A DNA stretch of 64,000 bases. Origin: Paenibacillus_G sp049942825 (GTDB lineage: Bacteria > Bacillota > Bacilli > Paenibacillales > NBRC-103111). The notes under the pieces are model-generated. The model saw only the letters and a list, made by a program, of their open reading frames with translations, was not told the DNA's origin and did no database searches. Where the stretch lies: the NCBI RefSeq assembly GCF_049942825.1, contig NZ_CP187970.1:3286001-3350000 (forward strand), read 5' to 3'. Within the stretch, counting starts at the first letter, position 1. Every line of letters begins with the position of its first letter. A program made the position numbers and the translations under genes. Positions 42,043-50,914 of this stretch are shown here, in pieces.

Positions 42043-43370
42043 GACAAACGACGCATGAAGTAACAACGGAATTGGATGATCGTGCGATCCTCGTTTCCCT
42101 TGTCACGCAGGAGCAAAAAAGGCAGGATGCCTACGATCCGGAATACTCGCTTGCAGAGCTCATCGCCCTGGCCGAAACGGCTCAGGTGGAGGTGCTCGGC
42201 ACGCTGACGCAAAATAAGGAGTATGCCGACTCCAAGTGGTTTATCGGCAAAGGTAAGGCGGAAGAGCTGAAGGAGATGCTTCTGGAGACCGGCGCCAATA
42301 CGGCGATCTTCGATCAGGAGCTCTCCGGCGCACAGGTGCGCAACCTGGAGACGTATCTCGACGTCAAAATCATCGACCGCACACAGCTTATTCTGGATAT
42401 CTTTGCACAGCGCGCACGCACGCGCGAGGGGATTATCCAGGTCGAGCTCGCCCAGCTGAGCTACCTGCTGCCGCGGCTCTCCGGCCACGGCAAGAACCTG
42501 TCCCGTCTCGGGGGCGGAATCGGTACCCGGGGTCCGGGTGAGACGAAGCTCGAGACGGACCGCCGGCATATCCGCGACCGCATTGCGGAGCTGAAGCGCC
42601 AGCTGGCCGAGACCGTACGCCACCGCACGCTGCACCGCGAGCGCCGCAAGAAGTCCGGCGTGTTCCAGGTCGCGCTGGTCGGCTACACGAACGCCGGCAA
42701 ATCGACGCTTCTCCGCCAGCTGACCGCGGCGGACGTCTACGTCGAGAACCAGCTGTTCGCCACGCTGGACCCGACTTCCCGCCAGCTCAAGCTGCCAAAC
42801 GGTGTAGAGATTGTGCTGACGGACACGGTCGGTTTTATCCAGAATCTGCCGCATGATCTCGTTGCAGCTTTCCGCGCGACCCTTGAGGAAGCGAACGAAG
42901 CGGATCTCATCCTGCACGTGGTGGACAGCTCGACCGAAATGATGCCGATCCAGATGCGGGTCGTGGATCAGGTGCTCGAGGAGCTCGGAGCGCACGGCAA
43001 GGACCGCGTAACGATATTCAACAAAATCGATCTCCTGTCCCCGTCCCAAGCGGACATGCTGACGACGGAAGGGGAGTTCCTGCGGGTTTCGGCCTACAAT
43101 GAAGGGGATTTGAAGCGGCTGGTGGATACGCTGGAAGCCCATTTGGCCGGGGACAGCAAGACCTACCGCATTCCGGCGGACAAAGGGGAGATGATCTCGC
43201 TGGTCTACCGTGTCGGCGAGGTGCTTGAGAACGACGTGGACGGTGATGATATGCTGATGACCGTCCGTGTGAACAGTAAGGAATACGACAAAATTGGCTA
43301 CATGCTTGCTGCATACGACCAGTCGCAGCAGGCGCAGGGAGACAGAGGAGAGAATACGGAGCATGTTTAA
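42039..43370 (+). CDS. hflX: Ribosome-associated GTPase HflX
   Basis: 443 residues. Glycine-rich linker GGGIGTRGPGETKLETDRR, G1 GYTNAGKST, G3 DTVGF and G4 NKID. Splits stalled ribosomes during stress. The N-terminal HflX domain is complete. It starts within the spoVK stop and overlaps the next gene by 8 bases, so translation of all three is coupled. Confidence 0.96.
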   Translation: MRQTTHEVTTELDDRAILVSLVTQEQKRQDAYDPEYSLAELIALAETAQVEVLGTLTQNKEYADSKWFIGKGKAEELKEMLLETGANTAIFDQELSGAQVRNLETYLDVKIIDRTQLILDIFAQRARTREGIIQVELAQLSYLLPRLSGHGKNLSRLGGGIGTRGPGETKLETDRRHIRDRIAELKRQLAETVRHRTLHRERRKKSGVFQVALVGYTNAGKSTLLRQLTAADVYVENQLFATLDPTSRQLKLPNGVEIVLTDTVGFIQNLPHDLVAAFRATLEEANEADLILHVVDSSTEMMPIQMRVVDQVLEELGAHGKDRVTIFNKIDLLSPSQADMLTTEGEFLRVSAYNEGDLKRLVDTLEAHLAGDSKTYRIPADKGEMISLVYRVGEVLENDVDGDDMLMTVRVNSKEYDKIGYMLAAYDQSQQAQGDRGENTEHV

Positions 43371-44619
43371 GGAGCAGGTGCTCCGCCTGATGGACCGGGC
43401 GGAGGAGCAGATACAGGGGAAGCTGAAAGAGATTGACGGGATCATCGACCGCAACCAGTGGAAGGTGATCTCCGCTTTTCAAAAACACAAGGTCAGTGAT
43501 TTTCATTTTGCCGGGTCGACAGGGTACGGTTATAATGACAGGGGCCGCGAAGTGCTGGATCTCGTGTATGCTGACGTGTTCGGCGCCGAGGCGGCACTGG
43601 TGCGGCCGCACTTCGTTTCGGGCACACACACCATCTCAACGGCGCTCTTCGGGGTGCTGAGGCCGGCTGACGGGCTGCTCATGATTACGGGACGGCCGTA
43701 TGACACCCTGCACAAAGTTATTGGCAAGCCGGGTGATGGGCTTGGCTCGCTGCAGGATTTCGGCATCGGGTATGATGAGGTGCCCCTGCTGGAGGGCGGG
43801 AGGCCGGACTACAGCGAGATTGCCCGCCGCATTACACCGCAAACGAAGGTGATCGGTATCCAGCGCTCGCGCGGTTACTCCTGGAGACCCTCATTCACGG
43901 TGGAACAAATTGGCGAGATGGTCCATTTCGTGAAGGAAATCCGTTCGGACCTTATCGTGTTTGTGGACAACTGTTACGGTGAGTTTACTGAGCTGCAGGA
44001 GCCGACCCAGGTGGGTGCGGACCTTATTGCAGGCTCGCTGATCAAGAACCCCGGTGGGGGTCTTGCGGCATCCGGCGGATACATAGCAGGGAAGTCCAAG
44101 TATGTCGAGCTTGCTTCCTACCGCCTGACCGCTCCAGGCATTGGCGGGGAAGTGGGGGCGATGCTGGGGACCACCCGCTCGATCTACCAGGGGCTGTTCC
44201 TGGCACCGCATCTTGTCGGACAAGCCGTTAAGGGTTCGGTGTTCGCCGCTTCGGTCTTCGAACAGCTTGGCTTTGTCACGCATCCCCGCTGGCAGGACCC
44301 GCGCACGGATCTCATTCAGGCCATCCGTTTCTCCGGTCCTGAGCACCTGATCGCTTTCGTGCAAGGCATCCAGCAGGCCGCTGCGGTGGATTCGCACGTA
44401 GTGCCGGAGCCGTGGGACATGCCGGGTTATGAACACCCGGTAATCATGGCCGCAGGCACCTTTATCTCGGGCGGTTCGCTGGAGCTTTCGGCGGATGCGC
44501 CGATTCGTGAGCCGTATATCGCCTATATGCAGGGCGGGCTTACCTATTCCCACTGCAAGATGGGCGTGCTGACGGCCCTGCAGAACATGATCGACCGGGG
44601 CTTACTGCCGGAAATTTGA
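43363..44619 (+). CDS. PLP-dependent aluminium-resistance/methionine gamma-lyase family protein (YnbB)
   Basis: 418 residues. Fold-type I PLP enzyme of the YnbB group: STGYGYNDRG, HFVSGTHTI, and the PLP lysine in SLIKNPGGG. Annotated across Bacillota as an aluminium resistance or Cys/Met metabolism protein; the true reaction is unproven. Third gene of the spoVK operon and directly upstream of glnRA, as in B. subtilis. Confidence 0.93.
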   Translation: MFKEQVLRLMDRAEEQIQGKLKEIDGIIDRNQWKVISAFQKHKVSDFHFAGSTGYGYNDRGREVLDLVYADVFGAEAALVRPHFVSGTHTISTALFGVLRPADGLLMITGRPYDTLHKVIGKPGDGLGSLQDFGIGYDEVPLLEGGRPDYSEIARRITPQTKVIGIQRSRGYSWRPSFTVEQIGEMVHFVKEIRSDLIVFVDNCYGEFTELQEPTQVGADLIAGSLIKNPGGGLAASGGYIAGKSKYVELASYRLTAPGIGGEVGAMLGTTRSIYQGLFLAPHLVGQAVKGSVFAASVFEQLGFVTHPRWQDPRTDLIQAIRFSGPEHLIAFVQGIQQAAAVDSHVVPEPWDMPGYEHPVIMAAGTFISGGSLELSADAPIREPYIAYMQGGLTYSHCKMGVLTALQNMIDRGLLPEI

Positions 44620-44642
44620 CAATCGGTCAAAAAAGCGTTTTC

Positions 44643-44659
44643 TGTAATTTATGCTGACA
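44643..44659 (+). promoter_or_regulatory. GlnR/TnrA operator
   Basis: TGTAA-TTTATGC-TGACA fits the TGTNA-N7-TNACA consensus exactly. It lies 22 bases upstream of the glnR -35, as in B. subtilis, where GlnR represses glnRA when glutamine is plentiful. Confidence 0.85.
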
Positions 44660-44681
44660 TATGGCATAAACCTAACACAAC

Positions 44682-44710
44682 TTGACACGTTTCACTCCTA
44701 AGGTTACAAT
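44682..44710 (+). promoter_or_regulatory. glnRA promoter
   Basis: Consensus TTGACA, 17-base spacer, TACAAT. A second, weaker GlnR box may overlap the -35 but does not match the consensus. Confidence 0.88.
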
Positions 44711-44747
44711 AGCGGTAAGGTTCCTTCAGCGTTTAGGAGTGATAGGC

Positions 44748-45161
44748 ATGACTGATGAAATACGCAGAAATATGGCGCTTTTTCCGATTGGCATTGTAAT
44801 GAAGCTGACCGATCTCACCGCCAGACAGATTCGCTATTATGAGCAGCACGAATTGATTATCCCGGCACGCACCGGCGGCAACCAGCGGCTTTATTCCTTC
44901 AATGACGTCGAGCGTTTGCTGGAAATTAAAGACTTGATCGAGAAAGGCGTCAACATTGCCGGGATCAAGCAGGTTCTCCTTCCGGTTGACAAGGATTCGG
45001 AGGATGCAACCATTCTCAATGAGCAAACGGAAGTCAAGCGTCGGGAGCTCACCGACTCTCAGCTTCACAAAATGCTGAAGCAGCAGCTGCTCGGCGGGGG
45101 CAAGCGTCCGAACCAGGTATCATTGATTCAAGGCGAACTCTCGCGCTTTTTCCGCAAGTAA
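44748..45161 (+). CDS. glnR: Nitrogen regulator GlnR (MerR family)
   Basis: 137 residues from ATG 44748, after TAGGAG; an upstream start at 44682 would lie in the promoter -35. Closely matches B. subtilis GlnR: LFPIGIVMKLTDLTARQIRYYE winged helix and GVNIAGIKQVL. Represses glnRA together with feedback-inhibited glutamine synthetase through its C-terminal tail. The operator and promoter are visible upstream. Confidence 0.97.
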   Translation: MTDEIRRNMALFPIGIVMKLTDLTARQIRYYEQHELIIPARTGGNQRLYSFNDVERLLEIKDLIEKGVNIAGIKQVLLPVDKDSEDATILNEQTEVKRRELTDSQLHKMLKQQLLGGGKRPNQVSLIQGELSRFFRK

Positions 45162-45280
45162 AACGTTCGGCCGGGGCAGCCGCGGTACCGCTTTCTTTTT
45201 CGGCTTCGGCCGCAAGGGGTGCCCGGTTACTCCGTTAATATGCATTCCCTGATACATAAGTCTAAGGAGGAGATTACACA

Positions 45281-46618
45281 GTGTCGGACAAGAACTTTAC
45301 CAAAGAAGACATTCTGCGCATCGCCAAGGAACAGAACGTCCGCTTTATTCGTCTCCAATTCACGGATTTGCTCGGTACGATCAAGAACGTGGAGATTCCT
45401 GTAAGCCAACTGGAGAAGGCGCTGGACAACAAAATGATGTTCGACGGTTCGTCCATCGAAGGTTATGTGCGGATTGAAGAATCCGATATGTACTTATATC
45501 CCGATCTTAGTACTTGGGTCGTGTTCCCATGGGTTACGACAGACCGTGTAGCCCGTTTGATCTGTGATATCTACCTGCCGGACGGCCGCCCGTTCCCGGG
45601 TGACCCGCGCGGCATTCTGAAAGCGGCGCTGAAGGAAGCCGAAGAGATGGGTTACACGTCCATGAACGTAGGGCCTGAGCCGGAGTTCTTCCTGTTCAAG
45701 ACCGACGAGAAGGGCAACCCGACGATGGAACTTAACGACCAGGGCGGTTACTTCGACCTGGCGCCTACGGACCTCGGCGAGAACTGCCGACGCGAGATCG
45801 TGCTGACGCTCGAGGAGATGGGCTTCGAGATCGAAGCGTCCCACCACGAAGTGGCTCCGGGCCAGCATGAGATCGACTTCAAATACGCCGATGCGATCAA
45901 AGCGGCCGACCAGATCCAGACCTTCAAGCTCGTGGTCAAGACGGTGGCCCGCCAGCATGGGCTGCATGCGACGTTCATGCCGAAGCCGCTGTTCGGCGTG
46001 AACGGATCCGGCATGCACTGCCACCAGTCGCTGTTCCGCGGTAATGAGAACGCGTTCTACGACGAGAGCGACAAGCTCGGTCTGAGCACGGTGGCCCGCC
46101 AGTACATGGCCGGCATTCTGAAGCATGCGCGCTCCTTCGCGGCGATCACGAACCCGACCGTGAACTCGTATAAGCGTTTGGTACCTGGTTACGAGGCACC
46201 TTGTTATGTGGCCTGGTCGGCGAGCAACCGCTCCCCGATGATCCGTATACCGGCTTCCCGCGGCCTCAGTACGCGTGTTGAAGTGCGCAACCCCGATCCG
46301 GCTGCGAACCCTTATCTCGCGCTGGCGGTCATGCTCAAAGCGGGCCTCGACGGCATCAAGCACAAGATGCAGCTGCCGCCTCCGACAGACCGCAACATCT
46401 ATGTGATGACCGAAGATGAGCGCGAAGAGCAGGGCATTCCAAGCCTGCCGCTGAACCTGAAGCAGGCGCTTGATGAAATGCTTCGTGATGATGTCATCTG
46501 CGATGCGCTCGGCGATCACGCGCTGGCTCACTTCTACGAGCTCAAAGAGATCGAGTGGGACATCTACCGCACCCAAGTTCACGCTTGGGAGCGCGAGCAG
46601 TATCTGACACTGTACTAG
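45281..46618 (+). CDS. glnA: Type I glutamine synthetase (GSI-alpha)
   Basis: Makes glutamine from glutamate, ammonia and ATP. 445 residues, the short GSI-alpha length, without the adenylylation-site insert. Signatures MFDGSSIEGY, GPEPEFFLF, VNGSGMHCHQS and NPTVNSYKRLVPGYEAP are complete. GTG start after AAGGAGGAG. It follows glnR by 119 bases and is controlled by the same promoter and operator. Confidence 0.98.
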   Translation: MSDKNFTKEDILRIAKEQNVRFIRLQFTDLLGTIKNVEIPVSQLEKALDNKMMFDGSSIEGYVRIEESDMYLYPDLSTWVVFPWVTTDRVARLICDIYLPDGRPFPGDPRGILKAALKEAEEMGYTSMNVGPEPEFFLFKTDEKGNPTMELNDQGGYFDLAPTDLGENCRREIVLTLEEMGFEIEASHHEVAPGQHEIDFKYADAIKAADQIQTFKLVVKTVARQHGLHATFMPKPLFGVNGSGMHCHQSLFRGNENAFYDESDKLGLSTVARQYMAGILKHARSFAAITNPTVNSYKRLVPGYEAPCYVAWSASNRSPMIRIPASRGLSTRVEVRNPDPAANPYLALAVMLKAGLDGIKHKMQLPPPTDRNIYVMTEDEREEQGIPSLPLNLKQALDEMLRDDVICDALGDHALAHFYELKEIEWDIYRTQVHAWEREQYLTLY

Positions 46619-46627
46619 AACTAAGAC

Positions 46628-46674
46628 AGGCCGTTTGTCCTCCGGGAATTCCCGAAGGATGAACGGCCTTTTTG
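46628..46674 (+). terminator. Terminator of glnRA
   Basis: AGGCCGTT/AACGGCCT outer stem with an inner CGGGAATTCCCG hairpin, followed by TTTTT. Confidence 0.92.
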
Positions 46675-46754
46675 TTGTTGTTTTGAGGAAAGGGTCCCCT
46701 ATTGGATTTCTTAGCAGGTAAGATGTTGAGGGCCGCTGCGTTCGAACACAGGGC

Positions 46755-46790
46755 AAAAAAAATCCGGACACGGCAGGGTGCCGTTCCGGA
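46755..46790 (-). terminator. Terminator of lexA
   Basis: On the minus strand: TCCGGA-ACGGCA/TGCCGT-G-TCCGGA stem (one bulge) followed by eight T. Confidence 0.93.
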
Positions 46791-46800
46791 AGGGGGGCGA

Positions 46801-47421
46801 TCAGTGAATGTTGCGGAATACGCCGATAACTTTGCCGAGGATCGTTACATTCTTAAGCCGGAGAGGCTCCATGGTGGGATTCTCGGGCTGGAGACGGATG
46901 TGATCGCGCTCCTTATAGAATGTCTTCACCGTGGCTTCGTCATCCTCAGTCATGGCCACGACAATCTCGCCGTTCGATGCAGTCTGCTGCTGGCGGACGA
47001 TTACGAAATCGCCGTTGTGAATGCCCGCTTCGATCATACTCTCACCGATAACACTGAGCATGAACACGTTGTTGTCGCCGACATAATGGCTCGGTAGAGG
47101 GAAGTAATCCTCAATGTTCTCCGTTGCTGTGATCGGTACGCCAGCGGTAACCCGCCCGATCAGAGGTACATGGGCGACCGATACGGCATAGGCGCCGTCA
47201 CCGAGAGAACCGTCGAGAATCTCGATGGCGCGGGGCTTGGTCGGGTCGCGGCGGATCAGTCCCTTCTTCTCAAGGCGTTCCAGATGGCCGTGTACAGTAG
47301 AGCTGGAGGCGAGTCCGACCGCTTCTCCGATCTCCCTGACGGAAGGGGGATAGCCCTTATCTTTGACTTCATTCTTAATAAACTCCAAGATTGCCTGCTG
47401 CCGGGAGGAGATCTTGCTCAT
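46801..47421 (-). CDS. lexA: SOS repressor LexA
   Basis: 206 residues. N-terminal winged helix (SKISSRQQAILEFI ... SSSTVHGHL), Ala-Gly cleavage site in TAGVP near residue 92, catalytic Ser in GESMIEAG and Lys in ATVKTFYK. Cleaves itself when RecA filaments form. It is divergent from yneA with four LexA boxes between, one in its own promoter, so it is autorepressed. Confidence 0.98.
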   Translation of the reverse strand: MSKISSRQQAILEFIKNEVKDKGYPPSVREIGEAVGLASSSTVHGHLERLEKKGLIRRDPTKPRAIEILDGSLGDGAYAVSVAHVPLIGRVTAGVPITATENIEDYFPLPSHYVGDNNVFMLSVIGESMIEAGIHNGDFVIVRQQQTASNGEIVVAMTEDDEATVKTFYKERDHIRLQPENPTMEPLRLKNVTILGKVIGVFRNIH

Positions 47422-47458
47422 GCCATATCACTCCAATTGTTGGTAATCGATTAGTAGA

Positions 47459-47487
47459 ATTATAACACAGAACCGGAGTTCGTACAA
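47459..47487 (-). promoter_or_regulatory. lexA promoter
   Basis: On the minus strand: TTGTAC, 17-base spacer, TATAAT. The perfect LexA box at 47469-47482 lies in the spacer. Confidence 0.75.
47469..47482. promoter_or_regulatory. LexA box 1
   Basis: AGAAC-CGGA-GTTCG, matching GAAC-N4-GTTC perfectly. Confidence 0.88.
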
Positions 47488-47498
47488 ACATTAGTTCG
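47485..47498. promoter_or_regulatory. LexA box 2
   Basis: CAAAC-ATTA-GTTCG, one mismatch to CGAAC-N4-GTTCG. Confidence 0.7.
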
Positions 47499-47508
47499 AG
47501 AAAACCCG

Positions 47509-47537
47509 TTGACACAAACGTTTGTTCGTGATAAATT
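47509..47537 (+). promoter_or_regulatory. yneA promoter
   Basis: TTGACA, 17-base spacer, TAAATT. LexA box 3 fills the spacer. Confidence 0.7.
47515..47528. promoter_or_regulatory. LexA box 3
   Basis: CAAAC-GTTT-GTTCG, one mismatch; lies between the -35 and -10 of yneA. Confidence 0.75.
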
Positions 47538-47554
47538 GAATCCAGAACGAAAAG

Positions 47555-47568
47555 AGAACAAATGTTTG
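47555..47568. promoter_or_regulatory. LexA box 4
   Basis: AGAAC-AAAT-GTTTG, mismatched in both outer or near-outer positions (A for C, and GTTT for GTTC); downstream of the yneA -10, just before the ribosome site. Confidence 0.6.
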
Positions 47569-47584
47569 GGAGAGGATGTCGGTT

Positions 47585-47959
47585 ATGGTACAGAACACTG
47601 CACTGATCGGACGGGCTTCTAATGAGAGTACATATCGCAGACGGGAGCATGCAGCCCGGTCTCAACATAATAATAAGCGAACATACGTACGCTATGCAAC
47701 GATGGGATTCATTCTGGTTATGCTGCTCGCCCTTCTTGGGGGGCTTTCAGCCTCCCTGTCCGGTCAGGATGCTCACGCAGCCGGCACCTCTCCGGAAGAG
47801 CACGAATTCGTGTATGTGCACCAGGGAGATACACTTTGGGCGATTGCGTCTGAATTTGCACCGGATGACGATATCCGCGATTACATAGATAAGATGAAGA
47901 AGCTTAACGGATTGAAGTCTTCTTCCCTCCAGACAGGGCAGAAGCTGCTGCTTCCCTAA
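47585..47959 (+). CDS. yneA: SOS cell division inhibitor YneA (LysM)
   Basis: 124 residues from ATG 47585, 9 bases after GGAGAGG; an ATG at 47576 abuts the site. Cytoplasmic basic N-terminus of about 38 residues, one TM (MGFILVMLLALLGGL), and an external LysM domain (YVHQGDTLWAIASEF ... LQTGQKLLLP). YneA delays division after DNA damage. Divergent from lexA with LexA boxes in its promoter, as in B. subtilis. The resolvase-like yneB found next in B. subtilis is missing. Confidence 0.92.
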   Translation: MVQNTALIGRASNESTYRRREHAARSQHNNKRTYVRYATMGFILVMLLALLGGLSASLSGQDAHAAGTSPEEHEFVYVHQGDTLWAIASEFAPDDDIRDYIDKMKKLNGLKSSSLQTGQKLLLP

Positions 47960-48107
47960 CCGGCTCCTGGAGCCCTTTGGTTTCCTTCCGAACTCTTGAC
48001 AATCCCTACTTGGAATGTCAAAGTATTAATGATACAAGCCTGCCCGCTGCAGTCGGGATCCGGAGCTGCAAGTGGTGCCTCGGCTTACCAATTTCGGGAG
48101 GAACGGC

Positions 48108-48311
48108 ATGAGCGAATCGGAACATGATGTAAGGGTGAAGCGCATTAACGAACTGGCCCGCAAAGCGAAAGCGGAAGGTCTCACGGATGAAGAGATGGAC
48201 GAACGCAACGAGCTTCGCCGTAAGTATATCGACTCTTTCAAATCCAACCTGCGTACGCAGCTTGAGAATATCAAGTTTGTCGACGAAGAAGAAGGCGAAG
48301 GAAAGAACTGA
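48108..48311 (+). CDS. ynzC: DUF896 family protein YnzC
   Basis: 67 residues from ATG 48108, after GGGAGGAA. Helical hairpin with RINELARKAKAEGLT, E-x-x-E-R-x-x-L-R-x-x-Y and SFKSNL, typical of YnzC. Its cellular role is unclear. It lies 18 bases before the aldo/keto reductase gene, so it is probably co-transcribed with it. Confidence 0.93.
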   Translation: MSESEHDVRVKRINELARKAKAEGLTDEEMDERNELRRKYIDSFKSNLRTQLENIKFVDEEEGEGKN

Positions 48312-48328
48312 GAGGGGGAAGCTCGTTC

Positions 48329-49330
48329 ATGGAATATCGTGTGCTTGGCAGAAGCGGCATCCTGGTATCCGAACTTTGTCTGGGTACGATGACGTTCGGG
48401 AATGCCACGAATGAGCAGGATTCGATCGAAATGATCCATCGGTTCTTGGAACGTGGGGGGAACTTCATCGATACGGCGAACGTTTACGTTGGCGGGAAGT
48501 CCGAAGAGATTGTCGGCAAGGCGATCCGCGAGAAGCGCAGCGAAGTGATTCTGGCAACCAAGGTTCGTTTCCCGACCAGTCAGAACATTAACCACGTAGG
48601 CCTCTCCCGTAAGCATATTCTCGATGGAGTGGAAGCAAGTCTACGCCGGTTGAATACGGACTATATCGATCTGTACCAGCTGCATGTGTGGGATCAGGTC
48701 ACGCCGATCGAGGAGACGCTTCGTACCCTCGACGACCTCGTGTCCGCAGGTAAGGTACGGTATATCGGCTGCTCCAATTTCTTGGCTTATCAGCTGATGA
48801 AGTCTCTGTCGATCAGTGACTTTAACCGGTATGCGCGGTTTATTTCCATTCAGCCGCAGTACAGCCTGGTCTGCAGGACCATGGACAGAGAGATGATTCC
48901 TTTATGCCTGGAAGAGAACGTCGGGATCATCCCTTGGGCGCCGCTGGGGGGCGGATTCCTGACCGGCCGGTATGTCCGCGGTCAAGAACCAACGGAAGGA
49001 AGGCTGTCGGCCAAGGCGGGGGAGAGCCGCTGGGAGCTTCGGAATACCGAGAAGAACTTCCGCATTCTTGACGAGGTGGTTTCCGTAGCCGGAGAAGCGG
49101 AGAAGACACCCGCTCAGGTTGCCTTGAACTGGCTGATCCATAAGCCGGGCATTACTTCTCCGATCTTCGGAGCGAGTACTCTTGAGCAGTTCGAGGACAA
49201 TATGGGAGCATTTGGCTGGCAGCTGTCTTCGGAACAGTGGACACGGCTGGACGAGGTCAGTGCCTTGGATGAAGAGTATCCGCAGCGCTTTATCGAGAAG
49301 TTCCGCCGGAAGAGTATAGATGAGAGATAA
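48329..49330 (+). CDS. Aldo/keto reductase
   Basis: 333-residue NADPH-dependent TIM-barrel oxidoreductase of the YajO/YdhF-like group. Catalytic Asp and Tyr in DTANVY, Lys in LATKV, His in YQLHVWD; NADP-binding region near SPIFGASTLEQ. The substrate is probably a carbonyl or sugar, undetermined. Start after GAGAGGGGG; followed after 11 bases by the PH-like membrane protein gene. Confidence 0.93.
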   Translation: MEYRVLGRSGILVSELCLGTMTFGNATNEQDSIEMIHRFLERGGNFIDTANVYVGGKSEEIVGKAIREKRSEVILATKVRFPTSQNINHVGLSRKHILDGVEASLRRLNTDYIDLYQLHVWDQVTPIEETLRTLDDLVSAGKVRYIGCSNFLAYQLMKSLSISDFNRYARFISIQPQYSLVCRTMDREMIPLCLEENVGIIPWAPLGGGFLTGRYVRGQEPTEGRLSAKAGESRWELRNTEKNFRILDEVVSVAGEAEKTPAQVALNWLIHKPGITSPIFGASTLEQFEDNMGAFGWQLSSEQWTRLDEVSALDEEYPQRFIEKFRRKSIDER

Positions 49331-49341
49331 GGGGTTCGGAT

Positions 49342-49860
49342 ATGTCGCGTAAGTGGTCACGAATGGTTCGAAAGAACACCAAGGTAACAAATGTTCAGCG
49401 TAAGAAGAGCGGACAGGGGCTTATCTCGTCGGACAGTTCATCCGCCGATCAAGCTAAGACATTCCGGGGCCGCAGCTGGGTACTGCCTATGCTGCTTGTG
49501 GCTACCGGTGTTTTTTGCTTTATTGCGTTCCGGGGCCAGGCAGCCACGGATAACTTGTATTGGGTAACCGGGGCGAGCTATATCTTTCTTGCCTTCCTGA
49601 TGTTTTGGGCACGGAGACCGTTCCTGCGCATCGGAGAACATGCGATCACATCCCGCCGCTTTGGGGGAGACCGCAGCCTGAAGGCGGATGATATTCAAGA
49701 GATTGCCGTGAACAAGGATTCGATCGTCATCTCCATGAAGGGCAAATCCGCCCGCTGGGCATTCTCACGGATCTACCATCAATTCCCTGTTGAGGAGACC
49801 CGGCCGCACTTGGTTGCATTTGCCCAGCGTCATGGCATTGCTCTGCAGCAGGAAGCCTAA
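49342..49860 (+). CDS. Unknown two-TM membrane protein with PH-like C-terminal domain
   Basis: 172 residues. Basic Ser-rich N-terminus (about 45 residues), two TM helices (about 46-65 and 72-92), then a small beta-rich domain of about 75 residues (LRIGEHAITSRRF ... DDIQEIAVNKDSIVISMKGK) resembling bacterial PH-like (YcxB/DUF) domains. No specific family recognised. Probably in one operon with ynzC and the reductase. Confidence 0.75.
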   Translation: MSRKWSRMVRKNTKVTNVQRKKSGQGLISSDSSSADQAKTFRGRSWVLPMLLVATGVFCFIAFRGQAATDNLYWVTGASYIFLAFLMFWARRPFLRIGEHAITSRRFGGDRSLKADDIQEIAVNKDSIVISMKGKSARWAFSRIYHQFPVEETRPHLVAFAQRHGIALQQEA

Positions 49861-49978
49861 GTCCGGGATGACGCATTTGTCTTCCAGGCTTAGCGTTTTG
49901 TGCCTTTTTCAATAGAGGCAACGATAAATTGATTGGATACAGAAGAGTTAACTTTATGGGGGAAAGAGGACTGTAGAC

Positions 49979-50773
49979 ATGGGAATCAAGGCTGTTCTGT
50001 TTGACTTGGACGATACGCTGCTGTGGGATGATCGCAGCGTGCAGGAGGCCTTCCGGGCTACCTGCGAAGAAGCAGCGCGAGTGACCGGTGTCGATCCGGT
50101 GAAGCTCGAGGAAGCGGTACGCAAAGAAGCCAGAGCTTTATATGAGTCGTACGAGACCTTCCCGTTCACCAAGATGATCGGGATCAATCCGTTCGAGGGA
50201 CTCTGGGCAAACTTCACGAGCGGGGAGCAGGAAGAGTTCCGTAAGCTCGAGGCTCTTGCCCCCGGCTACCGGACAGCTTCCTGGACCCGTGGACTTCTCG
50301 CACTCGGGATCGATGACGCGGAGCTCGGATACCGTCTTGGCGAGCTGTTCCCTGCGGAACGGCGCAGCCGTCCGATCGTCTACGAAGAAACCTTCGAGGT
50401 GCTCGATTCCCTCAAGGGCCGCTACCAGCTTCTGCTGCTGACCAACGGATCGCCCGATCTCCAGAAGGAGAAGCTGGCCGGGGTGCCGCAGCTGGCTCCT
50501 TATTTCGATCATATCATCATCTCCGGCGAGTTCGGCCGGGGCAAGCCGAATCCGGCGATCTTTGAGCATGCGGTCAGCTTGCTTGGGATTAAACCGGATG
50601 AAGGACTGATGGTGGGCGATAAGCTTACGACCGATATCATGGGCTCGAATGCGATCGGCATGCGCAGCTTGTGGATCAACCGCCATGAACTTACACGCAC
50701 CGACGAGATTATTCCTGTGCATGAGATCCGTTCCCTGCGAGACATCCAGCCGATTATCGATTCGATCGAGTAG
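49979..50773 (+). CDS. HAD family hydrolase, YsaA-like phosphoserine phosphatase candidate
   Basis: 264 residues. HAD motif I FDLDDTLLW, motif II LLTNGS, Lys in GKPNP and motif III GDKLTTD are intact, with a large helical cap (about 20-110). It resembles B. subtilis YsaA, a non-classical phosphoserine phosphatase; this substrate is inferred. Start after GGGGGAAAGAGG, some distance upstream. Monocistronic, with a terminator after the stop. Confidence 0.88.
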   Translation: MGIKAVLFDLDDTLLWDDRSVQEAFRATCEEAARVTGVDPVKLEEAVRKEARALYESYETFPFTKMIGINPFEGLWANFTSGEQEEFRKLEALAPGYRTASWTRGLLALGIDDAELGYRLGELFPAERRSRPIVYEETFEVLDSLKGRYQLLLLTNGSPDLQKEKLAGVPQLAPYFDHIIISGEFGRGKPNPAIFEHAVSLLGIKPDEGLMVGDKLTTDIMGSNAIGMRSLWINRHELTRTDEIIPVHEIRSLRDIQPIIDSIE

Positions 50774-50800
50774 CAGTGCACTTATTCATCGTCCTATCCA

Positions 50801-50830
50801 AAGCTTCGTCCACTCGGGCGAGGCTTTTTT
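50801..50830 (+). terminator. Terminator of the HAD hydrolase gene
   Basis: AAGCTTCGTCC/GGGCGAGGCTT (two G-T pairs) with loop ACTC, then TTTT. Confidence 0.88.
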
Positions 50831-50854
50831 CCTGTCGTTCGGCTGCAGAGCAAA

Positions 50855-50882
50855 TCAAAAAGCCTCTGCCGAAGCAGAGGCT
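50855..50882 (-). terminator. Terminator of mtnD
   Basis: AGCCTCTGC-TTCG-GCAGAGGCT on the minus strand, then TTTT. Confidence 0.92.
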
Positions 50883-50914
50883 GATCTGTTACTCAGTGGT
50901 GCAAAATCGGCTTA

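Noticed and set aside
45162..45280. Attenuator between glnR and glnA
   Set aside because: A GCGGTACCGC palindrome precedes a T-rich stretch, but the loop is too small for a convincing terminator.
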